DNA of 64,000 nt from Chrysopilus asiliformis (Eukaryota; Arthropoda; Insecta; Diptera; Rhagionidae), in assembly GCA_964034945.1 (NCBI GenBank), contig OZ035960.1:82026148-82090147 (forward strand). The letters run 5' to 3'. The notes under the pieces were generated by a model. That model was not told the origin of the DNA. It was given only the letters and a program-made list of their open reading frames with translations, and did not search any database. The translations under genes and the position numbers were made by a program. Below, piece after piece: positions 45,663 through 56,590 of the stretch (the first letter of the stretch is position 1; every line of letters begins with the position of its first letter).

Positions 45663-45931
45663 TTATTTAATCGCACTATGCCGGGTTCACGTCACTGTTA
45701 CTGTTTGTGATACTAGTTCTGCTTAAGTAATATAAGTACACAAACTAAATGTTCGAATGTTCGCGATAGCAATAGTAAAATGTTCACTTTCCGCTGGCTT
45801 CTTTCGTTTGTGATAATAGCACTTGTTACTATTATAAATTACACAAATTTAGAGTTTAAATGTGCGTGATAATGAATTATTTCACTTTACTTCACTAATT
45901 TTTCTGCAAACATCCTACCAACTGCGCCAAA
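45663..45931 (-). promoter_or_regulatory. Leader and PBS of C
   Basis: The minus strand reads TGGCGCAGTTGGTAGGATG from 45929, two bases from the LTR. No ORF. Confidence 0.75.
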
Positions 45932-47298
45932 TGTAACATAACGTGTCTTCACCTCGATGCGGCTAATAAATATTTTTGTGAAACTTTCACCCCAAAACAA
46001 TAAAACAAAGTCACAAAATTTATTTTAAAGATTTTTATTCACTTTAGATTAATTTGACAGTTTACACAAATTTTTATAATTTAGTTGGTTCACAATTTTT
46101 AGTCTTATTATCTTAGTTTGAATTACCTCACAAAATCTTCACAATCTTGCTTAACCTAATTGGTTTAACGAATTCACAAATTTTAATCTTATTAACCTTT
46201 TATAATTTCATTTGAATAACTAAGTCTTCACCATCTTGATTAACCGAAAACTAAATTTTAATGTCTGAAGAACAAAAGTCTGAATTTTCTTCTTACTCAA
46301 ATCACTTTTCCGAAAACTGTGTATTAAAATGAACTTCGTCGGTAGTTTCTCGAATTTAACAATTAAGATCCCTTAACAACTGGAAAAAGAAAAACTCAAA
46401 AACTCTTTTAAAATCTCTCCCAACTAACTGAACTCGAAAAACACTTAAAAACTCCTTTAAAAATTCTTAACATGACTTTTTAAAAACATAACTTTTCAAA
46501 ATAGAATAACTCCCGATGACTTCTATCAAAGATAACTCTTAATAACCCTTCCAAAGCTCCAAACAAAAACTATAAAATCACTCCCTTGAGTCAGGTCTTA
46601 ACACTTTCTTTTATAGGCTTGACCTGCTCATTTTATTGATGGTGGGAATCTTAGTCACGTTGCCAAAACAGGTGCAAGTAACACTTGACCTAATTCTGGG
46701 TGACGGAAATAAAAATTGTATTGTCATGTAATGCTAATTCGCGTATTTCACTGTTGTGAAATAAGATCAAAACATTTGTATGGAAATATGAACGCGTTTG
46801 TCGCGTGCTTCGTTCTTTTCGCTGATTGGCATTTTAATGTTGGATCTATGGCGGGTGCGTTGACCGACGTTATTTAGTTGAATTGAAGAGTTTTGATGAT
46901 TTCGCATAATGTGTTTGAGAAAGATATATTGACAATTTTGCCTAGGGTTTATGTGCAGGTGTTTATGCAGTTATATGGCGGGTGCGTTGACCTACGTTAT
47001 TTAGGTGAATTGAAGAGTTTCGATGATTTTGCATAATGGCATATGGAAGATCCAATTTTGTATAGGGTTTAAGCAGGGGCATTGACCGGGCTGCATAGGA
47101 AAGTAATAAGAATTGCATATGAATTGCTTATGTTGCTCAAAGGGTGGGTCAATGTTCTGGCTTAATACTTTGTACCTGTTGTTTTAGGTAAAGTGACTTG
47201 AAGAATGGGTCAATGTTCTGAATGAATACTTTGTACCTGTTGTTTTTAGGTTAAGTGATGGATTGCATTCTGGAAAAGTCGAAATGCAATTCATCACA
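45932..47298 (-). repeat. 5' LTR of C (1367 bp)
   Basis: TGTAACATAACG...ATTCATCACA in plus orientation. Carries the LTR-start hairpin and two ~120-bp-spaced GTTGACC..GATGAT repeats. Confidence 0.95.
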
Positions 47299-49780
47299 TT
47301 AGGTATATCAACTAAAGTCCAGGTATCATTCTGTTCGATCGATCTGAGTTCATCTTCAATTGCCTTCTGCCATTCGATTTTATCAACTCTATTTTGAATT
47401 TCATCAAATGAATTAGGTACTAGACTCACACTCGCTTGGCTAAGCATTGCAATATCACATAAATCATCTTCCTTATATGATATTACCGGAAGATTTTTAA
47501 TTCTTTCACTTTTCCGTGATTTATCATTTTCAATTTTCATTCTTTTCTTAAACTCTGCAAGAGTTAAGTTCTCATTATCGGATTCATCATTTTCAGATTC
47601 ATTACCACACTCATTACTTTTGCCATTGTCAATCGGTCTAGACTTTAAGAAGTCAATTTCATCTACTACTACATCTCTGACAACACTAAATTGTCGTTTT
47701 ACCACATCCCACACCTAATAACCATTTGGCTGATAACCTACAAGAATGGCCTTACTAGAATTTGAATTAAACTTTGTCTTTCTAGTTTTATTATGTATGT
47801 AAACTGTGGCTCCAAAAACCTTCAAGAATTCTAATTTTGGCTTTTTACTATGCCACATTTCATATGGTGTTTTATTCTGCCTTAATGCTTTAGTGGGAGT
47901 TATATTAATTAAGTACGTTGCAGTTAACACTACCTCTTCCCAATAGCATTTTTCTAAATCTGCACTTTTTCAGTTATCGTTCTCACCATTCTTTCAGCCA
48001 CTCCGTTTAATTGAGGTGTTCTTGGTACCGTTAAATGATAAGATATTCCTTTTTCACCACAGAAAGCTTTCATCTCATTTGAAACATATTCACCTCCATT
48101 GTCACAATATAAATTTACAATTTTTAAATTAAAATAATTTTCGCTTTTAGTAATAAAATCTTTAAAAACAGCAAAGACATCAGATTTATAAGTTAATAGA
48201 TATGTTACACAGTAATGTGTAAATTGATCTATAAAGAATACAAAATAATTTTTGTTATTCATAGTCGGAGGTGTTATTGGTCCACAAACATTTGAATGGA
48301 CTATGAATAGAGGTCTCTTAACAAAACTTTTATCTTTCCTTGGTTTAAAAGGCAATCTTGCTTGTTTTCCTTTTATACAAGCTTCGCACAATTTGTTGTC
48401 AGGATGTACTCGATCTAATTTAAAACTATCTTTAAACATTTTACAGTTTTTAACTTCCATAAATTTAAATTTATTCATATGCCCTAATCTTTGATGCCAT
48501 ATATTATAATGGTCATTTAATACTACAGTATTTACAAATTTATTTTTATGAATAATACTTAACTCTATAATAGATAAATTATTTAATTCTTTACCTGTCA
48601 TTATAATTTTATTGTCTTTAATTACTTTCGCTCCATTCTTATCAAAGACTACGGAAGCTCCATTCTGCTGTATCCTTCTTACTGACAGCAAATTATGGGG
48701 AATGTCTGCCCAATATAATACTTCATTAAGACATCCAAATTCACCTGAACTCGCTTTGATTTTGATTCTCCCTTTCTTTGTAGCTTCAATAAAGACACCA
48801 TTTTTCGCCATCGATATTTTCATTGGAGGTTGCAACTCAATAAAGTCATCATATAACTCTTCATTATTAATTATGTGGTCGGACGCTCCTGAATCCAAGA
48901 TGAACATTGTTGTAGCAATATTAAGATCTTCGCCGCCTAACATAAAAGCAAAACTGCTTTCATTTGCACTCCCTGATGTCGAAGGTTGCAACACAGTTAC
49001 TGACTGGGCGTTACTGGTTTTATTATTATACTTTAATCGATTTTGATAATAATAACAATTTTTCTTTATATGTCCTCTTCGGCCGCAATGATGACACTTC
49101 ACTAAAGGTTTTTTACTTTTGTATTTGCTGTTGAATTTAAAACGATTAGTATTATAATTAAATTTATTTCTACTTATCTTTTCGCGATCCACATTGATTT
49201 TCTCTACATTTAACACTTTTGCTACCATGTCAACGTCCTCATTTTTTAATTTAACCTCGTGATCAAGTAATCTCGTTTTTACAAATGCCAGAGTTAGGTT
49301 TTCTTCTCCCAAAGTTTCGATCGCTGTTATTACACCATCATACGTATTGGGCAAAGTCAACAGTAAATGAGCGACTTTGTCCATCTCACCCAATTTTGCA
49401 CCAGCAGTTAAAATTTCGGTGATTAAGTCATCAAATATGGTAAAATGCTTTAATAAATCTGTATCAGCACTTAACTTCAAACTTAACAACTTTTTTCTAT
49501 ATGCGAGTTGAGTCGCAAGACTTTTCCGTTCATAGATCTGGTCTAAGTTCTTAAGAATTTCACGTGCAGACATGTTTGACTTTGCAAATCCAAGATACGA
49601 GTCAGCCAAGTACTCAACAATGGTACTTTTCGCAATCCTCTCCATTTTCGCCCATTCCGGCGTTACAACCTCTGGAGTGTCGGTATCGATAAATTTTATC
49701 ACATCTAATTCACTCAACAATGCATGGATGCGAAATTTCCACACACCATATTTGTCGCCATTAAATGGCCTATATAAATA
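47299..49780 (-). pseudogene. pol: Copia gag-pol 5' half: gag, protease, integrase
   Basis: Ty1/copia copy close to Drosophila copia. Gag starts internally at RPFNGDKYGVWKF and has a CHHCGRRGHIKKNC knuckle. The protease has LDSGASDH. The integrase has a zinc finger, then VHSNVCGP where Asn (48290-48292) replaces the first catalytic Asp, then YCDNGGEY and PQLNGVAER. A frameshift near 47950 and a TAG near 47713 follow. Element C cuts it at 47298; the rest is at 22110-20727. The 5' LTR and first gag codons are missing. Confidence 0.92.
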
Positions 49781-50692
49781 TAGGTATAATTGAATGTCTG
49801 GCATCACTTCTCGATGAGCGCTTCTTGAGTCTTTTGAGTTACACCACTTGATTATTTTTCGTACGAATAGTGATATGATAATGATTACAGCTAAAATGGT
49901 ACCGGTGTAACCTATAGAATACTGATGGATGTCGTGTTCATTGATACTTTTTGACAAATCATTTTCTTTTTCTAATTGTTTGTTGAGCCTTTGACTGAGG
50001 TCGATAAACTCATTGTCGTGGACATCCTTGAGAAGAACTACTTTAGGTATTTGTTGCTTGGTTTTGTTTTCTGCCTTTCTATATAGTAGATTTATTGAAA
50101 CATTTATACTAGGTAGGTAGAATGAATTTACTTCCGTGTAGATAACGTTTTCAGTTTCGATTATGATTTCATTAGTTCGTATACAACAACCTACTGGTAT
50201 ACTTAATGAACCTACTCCTTTTATTGTTTCGGTGCGGACTTTTGTACCGCAAATGCAGTCAATTCTTTGTTCTTTTAAGGTTGAGAATAACCATTGGTTG
50301 GGTTGAGCCAATTGTATCCAGATCATGGTATCCGGTATTTGTACTATTTTGCACGTTGGTGGCACCGTATGTGCGTGTCTTAGTAATTTAAATTCACACA
50401 AATTGTTACCTGAATATGCGTTAAAAATAGGATGTATTAATTTGCATACATATTCTTGCTTTTCAATGCTTATGCAACTCATAAAATCCGCGTTGTTTAG
50501 CGTATAATAGTGTTCTTTATTAATATCTGTCATCAAATATCTCAAAGAGGGTTGGGTGTACACTAGTGTATTGTTGTGTGGAGTAGGCAACGGGATAGCT
50601 TTGTATATTTTATACGTTTCCCTAATGGGTAACGGAATTTTTATACGAAATATTATTTGTGTATTTCCTATATGCGTGCTTGTTTTACCCAA
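47954..50692 (-). CDS. Open chimeric ORF: env ectodomain/TM of G fused to copia gag-protease-integrase
   Basis: One uninterrupted 912-codon frame. Residues ~1-300 are the C-terminal half of a gypsy-type env (cysteine-rich region, membrane span GTILAVIIIISLFV near 265-278, cytoplasmic tail). From ~308 it is copia gag onward. The join near 49770-49795 reflects deletion of the end of G (with its 3' LTR) and the start of copia (with its 5' LTR), which happened to preserve the frame. Whether it is expressed is unknown; no promoter is evident. Confidence 0.85.
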   Translation of the reverse strand: MGKTSTHIGNTQIIFRIKIPLPIRETYKIYKAIPLPTPHNNTLVYTQPSLRYLMTDINKEHYYTLNNADFMSCISIEKQEYVCKLIHPIFNAYSGNNLCEFKLLRHAHTVPPTCKIVQIPDTMIWIQLAQPNQWLFSTLKEQRIDCICGTKVRTETIKGVGSLSIPVGCCIRTNEIIIETENVIYTEVNSFYLPSINVSINLLYRKAENKTKQQIPKVVLLKDVHDNEFIDLSQRLNKQLEKENDLSKSINEHDIHQYSIGYTGTILAVIIIISLFVRKIIKWCNSKDSRSAHREVMPDIQLYLYLYRPFNGDKYGVWKFRIHALLSELDVIKFIDTDTPEVVTPEWAKMERIAKSTIVEYLADSYLGFAKSNMSAREILKNLDQIYERKSLATQLAYRKKLLSLKLSADTDLLKHFTIFDDLITEILTAGAKLGEMDKVAHLLLTLPNTYDGVITAIETLGEENLTLAFVKTRLLDHEVKLKNEDVDMVAKVLNVEKINVDREKISRNKFNYNTNRFKFNSKYKSKKPLVKCHHCGRRGHIKKNCYYYQNRLKYNNKTSNAQSVTVLQPSTSGSANESSFAFMLGGEDLNIATTMFILDSGASDHIINNEELYDDFIELQPPMKISMAKNGVFIEATKKGRIKIKASSGEFGCLNEVLYWADIPHNLLSVRRIQQNGASVVFDKNGAKVIKDNKIIMTGKELNNLSIIELSIIHKNKFVNTVVLNDHYNIWHQRLGHMNKFKFMEVKNCKMFKDSFKLDRVHPDNKLCEACIKGKQARLPFKPRKDKSFVKRPLFIVHSNVCGPITPPTMNNKNYFVFFIDQFTHYCVTYLLTYKSDVFAVFKDFITKSENYFNLKIVNLYCDNGGEYVSNEMKAFCGEKGISYHLTVPRTPQLNGVAERMVRTITEKVQI

Positions 50693-50882
50693 ACGATATA
50701 CTACCCAATAGCAGAATAGTTGGTCTACCTACTCAAACGAATGGTTTTCTCAGTTGCATACCCCAAAAATTAGGCAAATTCTTAAATGTGTTAAAATTCT
50801 TTATATTTTCAAAAACTATGTATCTTACAGATTATTTTTAGAAAAAAAAGTAATGATAATTCATTTATTTAGACTAATTATA

Positions 50883-52244
50883 CCGTTACAAAGATGAAAC
50901 GACGGTGACAAAATAGTTAGTCTACTCCGGAATCGCTGCAAAATAGTTAGTCTATCACCTATTTTTACCATTTGGTGACATCTCCCCTATTTTTAATTAC
51001 ATCATTAACCCTTTTTGGCATTGTATCTACCAATTTTTCACAGTCCTCTGTTGTGAAAGAATCCCAAATCTTTACAATACAGTCCTGAAGTTCCGTAATT
51101 GTGCGAACGGGATATGTTTTCAATTTCTTCTTCATTTTGCCCCACATAGCTTCAATTGGATTAAGATCCGGGCTGTTTGGGGGCCATTTCATCAAAGGAA
51201 TTTCTTTTGTTTGTATCCATGATATAGTGGTTTTCGCAGTATGACAAGGAGCTCCGTCTCGTTGGAATATAAATTCTCCTTCGGGAGATTGAAGATTAGG
51301 GATTGAAGGCTGTAACTGATTTTCTAATATATCTTGGTACTTGACTGCATTGATTTTGGAATCAACAAAGCAAATATTTCCCATTCCGCGTCCTGACATG
51401 CATCCCCACACCATAACAGATGCTGGAAACTTAACCTGTCGTTTTAAACAATCGCGATGTAAAGATTCATTCTTCTGACGGATGACCACATTTCTTTGGT
51501 CACCTACGCAAACCATAAATTTTGACTCATCACTCCAGATAACAGATCTCCATTGTCTTAAAGTCCAATTGCGACGTAATTGTGCCCAGTCAAGCCTTTT
51601 CTTTTGATGCGACTTCAACATATGAGGTTTTTCCTTCGCCTTACATAGTTAAATAATAAATATCATTTTAACGCAAGTTTACTTTTAAACTTATCTTTAC
51701 CTTGTAAAACTTATATCCTAGTTTTTTAATTTCTCTCCTGCATGTATCAACAGATACATCTTTTCCTATACGTGATCTCCAATTCACTGTTATGGCAGCA
51801 GTAGTTTCTCGCCGATTATTTTTTATCAATTGCCGCAAAATTTGTTTTTCACGTTGAGTAGTTGAAGATGGCCGCCCTGTCTTCTTTTTTAACTTAATTG
51901 TTTGGTACTTTGAGTAGCCAGCGACAATATTTTGCACAGATGTACGCGGTATTTGCACTTCAGATGCAATTTTGTAAGTAGATTTACTTTGTTTCCACGC
52001 ATTAATGATTTTTCCCCGAATTTCTTGAGAAATCGGTTTACCGCGAACCATTTCGATGATTTATTGTTGCACACTGCAAAAAAACTTCTCCAAATTGTGC
52101 AACGTGATGCAGTGCAAAACAACTGTTGAATTAAAACCTTTAAAACTCAGAGTGACTCAAACATTTTTATTGTGGACTAACTATTTTGCAGCGATTCTGG
52201 AGTAGACTAACTATTTTGTCACCGTCGTTTCATCTTTGTAATGG
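50883..52244 (-). mobile_element. Tc1-type (DD34E) transposon, apparently intact
   Basis: Ends CCGTTACAAAGATGAAACG on the left and CCATTACAAAG.. on the right, ~72 bp, few mismatches. Each end holds two direct copies of AAAATAGTTAGTC inside the inverted repeat. Inserted at the TA in the centre of the foldback; the right TA is pushed away by the adjacent 52245-52814 element. Confidence 0.85.
50965..52051 (-). CDS. Tc1-family transposase, 2 exons, 341 aa
   Basis: Exon 1 52051-51701 encodes a Pipsqueak/paired-like helix-turn-helix (SQEIRGKIINAWKQS) and a GRPSST hook. A 61-nt intron (51640-51700, GTAAAG..TGTAAG) keeps the frame. Exon 2 51639-50965 has IWSDESKF (D), FQRDGAPCHTA (D) and SPDLNPIEAMW (E) with 34 residues between the second D and E, i.e. 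DD34E. No stop or shift; length normal. Catalyses cut-and-paste transposition at TA. Confidence 0.88.
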
Positions 52245-52814
52245 CCCAGCAATCCCGGGGTAAGCACTTTTTCAAATTCGAATTTGTGTTGGTGACCATG
52301 GCACTGTGTGTGTTATGTACATCGCCGCTGCCGCATGAAAAAATTAAAACAAAACAAAACGCACTGTTTTGACAGTGCAATAAAAAATAGTTAAGTGCGA
52401 ACGCGTTTTTTATCGGACATAAAAGATAAAAATTCAACATCAAGGAGTAAAAAAAGAATGTTTTAAAATAAATAATTAAATGTTTCTTTTAAAACAGTTT
52501 AGTTTTTAATTTTTAAACAATTTTTGGTGAGCATTTTCTTGGGAAAAAAGTGTTCATTACTTCTAGTGCAGTACTTATGTAAGTAATCCATGTAAGGAGT
52601 TCTGTAAGAGCTTATTTTCAGAATTTTTATAACCCCTTACAGAATACCTTATAGAACTACTTCTGGAGAAGCGGACGGTGCAATTACATGTATTCACAGA
52701 CACGAAGTATATAGCTGAATTTTTTCCCGGGGCCCTATCAAAGTTTCATTTCTAGTAAGCATTACTTTCAGGCATTATTTCACTCCTCTAAAAAGTACTT
52801 CTGTGTTTGCTGGG
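52245..52814. mobile_element. Short non-autonomous relative of element X
   Basis: Bounded by CCCAGCAA and TTGCTGGG, with GG on both sides as possible 2-bp duplication (52243-52244 and 52815-52816 by one alignment). Its right ~260 bp are the inverse of the left end of X (53018-53250) with few differences. Confidence 0.65.
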
Positions 52815-53481
52815 GGTATAATTAGTCTACATAAATCAATTATCATTACTTTTTTTTCTAAAAATAATCTGTAAGATACATAGTTTTTGAAAATATAAAG
52901 AATTTTAACACATTTAAGAATTTGCCTAATTTTTGGGGTATGCAACTGAGATTACCATTCGTTTGAGTAGGTAGACCAACTATTCTGCTATTGGGTAATA
53001 TTTGTAACAGGTTATTTCCCAGCAAACACAGAAGTACTTTTAAGAGTAGTGAAATAATGCCTGAAAGTAATGCTTACTAGAAATGAAACTTTGATAGGGC
53101 TCCGGGAAAAAATTCAGCTATATACTTCGTGTCTGTGAATACATGTAATTGCACCGTCCGCTTCTCCAGAAGTAGTTCTATAAGGTATTCTGTAAGGCGT
53201 TATAAAAGTACTGAAAATAAGGCCTTACAGAACTCCTTACATGGATTCTGAATATAAGCAGATTTGTATTCCTGAATTCAGTAGGCCCAGAAGTAGTACC
53301 GCAAGAAGTGAAATAAATACTTTTTGTATGGATTCTGAAAACTTTGAATAAATAAAAAAAAACATTATTATTTATATTTTTATACATATATTTTGTTCAA
53401 AACTTAACGAAAAGAAATAATGCAAAACAAAACAAAATCAAATTCAATGAAAATTAATGAAAAAAAAACAGAAGGTTCAAT

Positions 53482-54473
53482 TCATCTTCAGCTTTTTCGA
53501 TAGACTTCTCGCCTTATGAATCCGATTTTTGGCAGCACTTAAAAATTTTCGAATTTCATTTTCATATGCCTCCCTCCCAATAGATCCTGCGCAAATATCT
53601 GCATTAGCAATAAATAGAGATATTGAGTCAACAAAGATAAAAAAAAATAGTAGATTACATTTAATTACAGAAGATAAGGCGTTACTTACCATAAATTATG
53701 TTTTTAAAAAGGATGAGGCAATAAAGACTGCGCTTCCCGTTTTTACCGTGAAGGTTGAAATCATCACAAACTTCATCCGCGATGATTTTTTTAAATATAT
53801 TGGAAAGACTAGATGCACCCTTTAATTTCCTCAAAAATGATTGCTGGAAGATTAATAAAATTAGTAGTACGATTTGCTTTATTATTTGTAATTCATACTT
53901 CATACCATATGTGATTTAAATTCCATAGATTTAAGTTTCTCCTCACAATCGCTGAGCTGTTGTACGCTGATAAAAGGCAGTAATTGTTCAATATCGCTGT
54001 AGTCTTCCTCACTTTCAGAACCTATTTTTTTTACTTTTTTAAGGATCCTTTCTGACGTTGCCAATATATTTCTTAGAAGTTTATTATTTGCCTCCATTTT
54101 AGCGTAATTTTCTCTACTTTTCTCCTTTAAATATTTTATTTCCTGGTTCATTTCGCATAACATCCCCATCATTGTGTTATTCGTCTTCTGTAACGCTGTA
54201 AAGGAATGTGTTATAAAAAAAAAACAAAGCAATTTCAATTGTTAACCCATTACCAACAAATAAACTAGCTGGGACAGATGGTGATTGCTGCAACTCTTCT
54301 GACGAAAACAATGAACTGGTGTAATTTTTGGCTGGCATTTCAACTAGTCCTTCTTGAGATAGTGGAGCGCTCACCTTTGTGGAAATCGATTGCAATGTGG
54401 GTTGCGTATCAGTAATTCGGCTGCTGTTGATTTTTTGTTCAAAATTTAATGGTGATAACGGGTTTCTGACCAT
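53482..54473 (-). pseudogene. DUF4806-like accessory protein of X, multi-exon, decayed or unverified
   Basis: The minus strand shows about four exon-like pieces. 54473-~54250 is a Ser-rich N-terminus. ~54190-53905 is a coiled coil ending LPFISVQQLSDCEEKL. ~53840-53685 has LRKLKGASSLSNIFKKI and LHGKNGKRSL. ~53600-53482 has a basic helical tail. The order matches DUF4806 proteins encoded next to Tnp2-like transposases in insects. Exon borders are uncertain, so I cannot tell whether it is functional. Confidence 0.55.
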
Positions 54474-54525
54474 TTTTTTAGATGCGATAAGTTCTGAGAT
54501 TAAAACTGTTTTATAATTAATTAGA

Positions 54526-55849
54526 ATTTGGCGACGAAGTAAAGGAATTGCAAAGAATTGGAATCAAAGGTGGACCTTCACATGAAGTAAAGCAATTTAA
54601 AATTCGGTTGTTCACTTGTGATACTCCAGCGAAAGCTTACATTTGTTGTGTTCAAGGTCACAACGGCAAAAACAGCTGTCCGAAATGCAATCAAGTTGGG
54701 AAAACGTTGAACAGAAGGGTAGTTTTTGATACAAAAATATGCGAACCAAGAACTGATCAATCATTTATGTGCAGAACAGATAAGCCACATCATAGACAAC
54801 CGTTTCAGTTTCAAAATCTTTTATTAGAGGAAATTGGTATTGGCATAGTATCTCAGTTTCCATTTGATGCTATGCATCTTGTAGATCTTGGAGTCACTAA
54901 AAAAATTCTAATTGCTTTATTCCAGAATCGCAAGTTTGGCGTTAAAACTAATGACATAAATGAAAAAATTATTTCCATCCAAAAACATTTTCCCTCAGAG
55001 TTTGGCCGAGTTTGTAGGTCATTGGATGAATTTAATAACTGGAAAGCAACCGAATTTAGAATTTTTTTATATTATACAAGAATTGTTGTGCTTAAAGATT
55101 CAATAAATGAAGACCTGTATTACCATTTTCTACTTCTCCATTGCGGCGTGAGAATTCTAGCTTGCCGAAATAGTTGCAATCAAAATGCGGAAGTGGCAAA
55201 TGAAATATTAAAAAATTTTGTTGAAATATTTCCATCTTTATATGGTGAAAGCAAAGTAAGTTTCAATGTTCATGGTCTGTTACATTTAGCAGATTGCGTT
55301 AAGCAATTTGGGCCTTTGGATAGTTTTTCAGCTTACAAGTTTGAAAACTTTATGCAGTTTCTCAAAAGTTTAATTCGTAAGCCAAACCAAATTCTTCAAC
55401 AACTAGCCAGACGTTTGACAGAGCACCAAAAAGTGGACTATCACAGGAATTTATCAAAATTTGGCAAATTTGAGGTCTAATTTAATAAAGATTGCGATTC
55501 GTATTGTTTCGTCAAAACAAATATTGCATTGAAAATTGTTGGAGAGGGACGACAACAAGGAAAAGAAACTATTATTGGCTTTCCATTTCGCGTTGTTGAA
55601 AATTTTTTTACCACTCCAGTTTTGTCTTTAAATATAGGTATTATCTTATGTAGTGATTTGGGAGATCAAGTCCTAACATTTAACAAAGATGAAATATTGT
55701 ACAAATTTTTTCTATTTGCATGTAACGTTCAACATCATTTCGAAATTCTGACTGCAGCTCACTCATGCGATTTGAAATGGTTTTGTCCATACCTAAAATA
55801 TCACAGAAAAATCTTCAGAAAATCTCCTAATTTCTACTTCCATATGTAA
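54526..55849 (+). pseudogene. Tnp2/Transposase_21-like transposase of X, N-terminus missing, one stop
   Basis: Starts after an ATTAATTAG acceptor-like site. Contains the zinc-binding segment CCVQGHNGKNSCPKC, the hallmark FPFDAMHLVDLGVTKKIL, SLDEFNNWKATEFRIFLYY, VHGLLHLADCVKQFGPL and FSAYKFENFMQFLK. A TAA at 55478-55480 interrupts the frame, which stays open to 55849 (IIGFPFR, NFFTTPVLS). The first exons are absent. Assignment to the CMC (CACTA-like) group rests on these motifs. Confidence 0.75.
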
Positions 55850-55995
55850 GTACTTCAGAAACTAGTTGCAATGGTATCGAAAACAAGTAATTGCGGAACT
55901 CCTTACATATAAGGTAAAAAACAGGAGATCTGCTTGCCTGATTGTAATGGGCATTGCAACTACTTTTATAACTACTTACATAAGTGCTGCACTAG

Positions 55996-56590
55996 AAGCT
56001 GCACTAATGACATCAATAATTTTATTTTGAATATTTTCGTAGCGGTGTATCATAAGATTGGTGTTAGTTAATAATAACTCCAATTTATTTAGGCATTCTG
56101 CATCTGTTAGTGCCTTTTCTAAATAATTCTCCCTATTGGATAGTTGAGATAAATGATTTTCTATAGTTGCATACTAGGTTTTTACCTCTAGTCGTGTTCT
56201 AGCGAAAAGATTTGTTGTGGTATCAATGATTGACGTTTGATTTTTCATTAAAGCAATTATATGATCATCGTTATTTCTTAATTCTGTTATTTGGGTATTG
56301 TAATATTTTGCGTCATCTTCGTTTAGTGTGCCAAATAGGGTTTTACTTGCGGAACCTATAATTCCCAGGAGTGATCTCTTTTTTCTATAATTTTGGGGTT
56401 TTAGGAATTCGTTTTGTTGGGATATGGTGTCTGTTAGGATTTGTATTTGATACTTGGTACTGTTACATAATTTAAAAATGTCGGAATTTGTTCGTTCGAT
56501 TGTTGCGCATAATTTCCCTATTTGCTCTGCATAATTTCGTATTTCCTGGAGTTCGTTGTTGAAGTTTGTTAAATCAAAATATGTTATGAT
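55996..56590 (-). pseudogene. env: G env, middle part
   Basis: Reads through a furin-type site (YRKKRSLLGIIG), a fusion-peptide-like stretch and heptad repeats (NNDDHIIALMKNQTSIIDTT). One TAG near 56186 breaks it. Left of ~55996 element X interrupts. Confidence 0.8.

Larger units (their letters stand above)
22111..47298 (-). mobile_element. Errantivirus-like element C (with D nested inside), inserted in copia
   Basis: Full element: 5' LTR 45932-47298, PBS, gag, pol, env, antisense accessory gene, 3' LTR 22111-23466. The target duplication is TTAG (22107-22110 and 47299-47302), inside the copia RT, whose frame resumes across it. D (25238-38527) splits its env. Without D it is about 11.9 kb. 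The two LTRs differ by an 11-bp deletion plus a few substitutions that I noticed, so the insertion is fairly young. Confidence 0.95.
50704..52995. mobile_element. Palindromic Tc1-like foldback with a Tc1 in its dyad centre
   Basis: Inverted arms of 181 bp (50704-50884 and 52815-52995) start CCCAATAGCAGAATAGTT and are flanked by TA (50702-50703 and 52996-52997). Before the inner insertions the centre was the perfect palindrome GACTAATTATAATTAGTC. The ends resemble those of the inner Tc1 (AATAGTTAGTCTAC), so it is likely a related non-autonomous element. Confidence 0.8.
53018..55995 (+). mobile_element. Tnp2-type (CMC-like) DNA transposon X, decayed
   Basis: The left end CCCAGCAAACACAGAAGTAC and ~230 bp after it match the inverse of 52550-52814. 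It encodes a Tnp2/Transposase_21-like protein (+) and a DUF4806-like partner (-). The expected inverted copy is not at the right end; 55900-55995 instead carries family sequence in direct orientation, so the right border is approximate and the right end rearranged. Confidence 0.65.
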
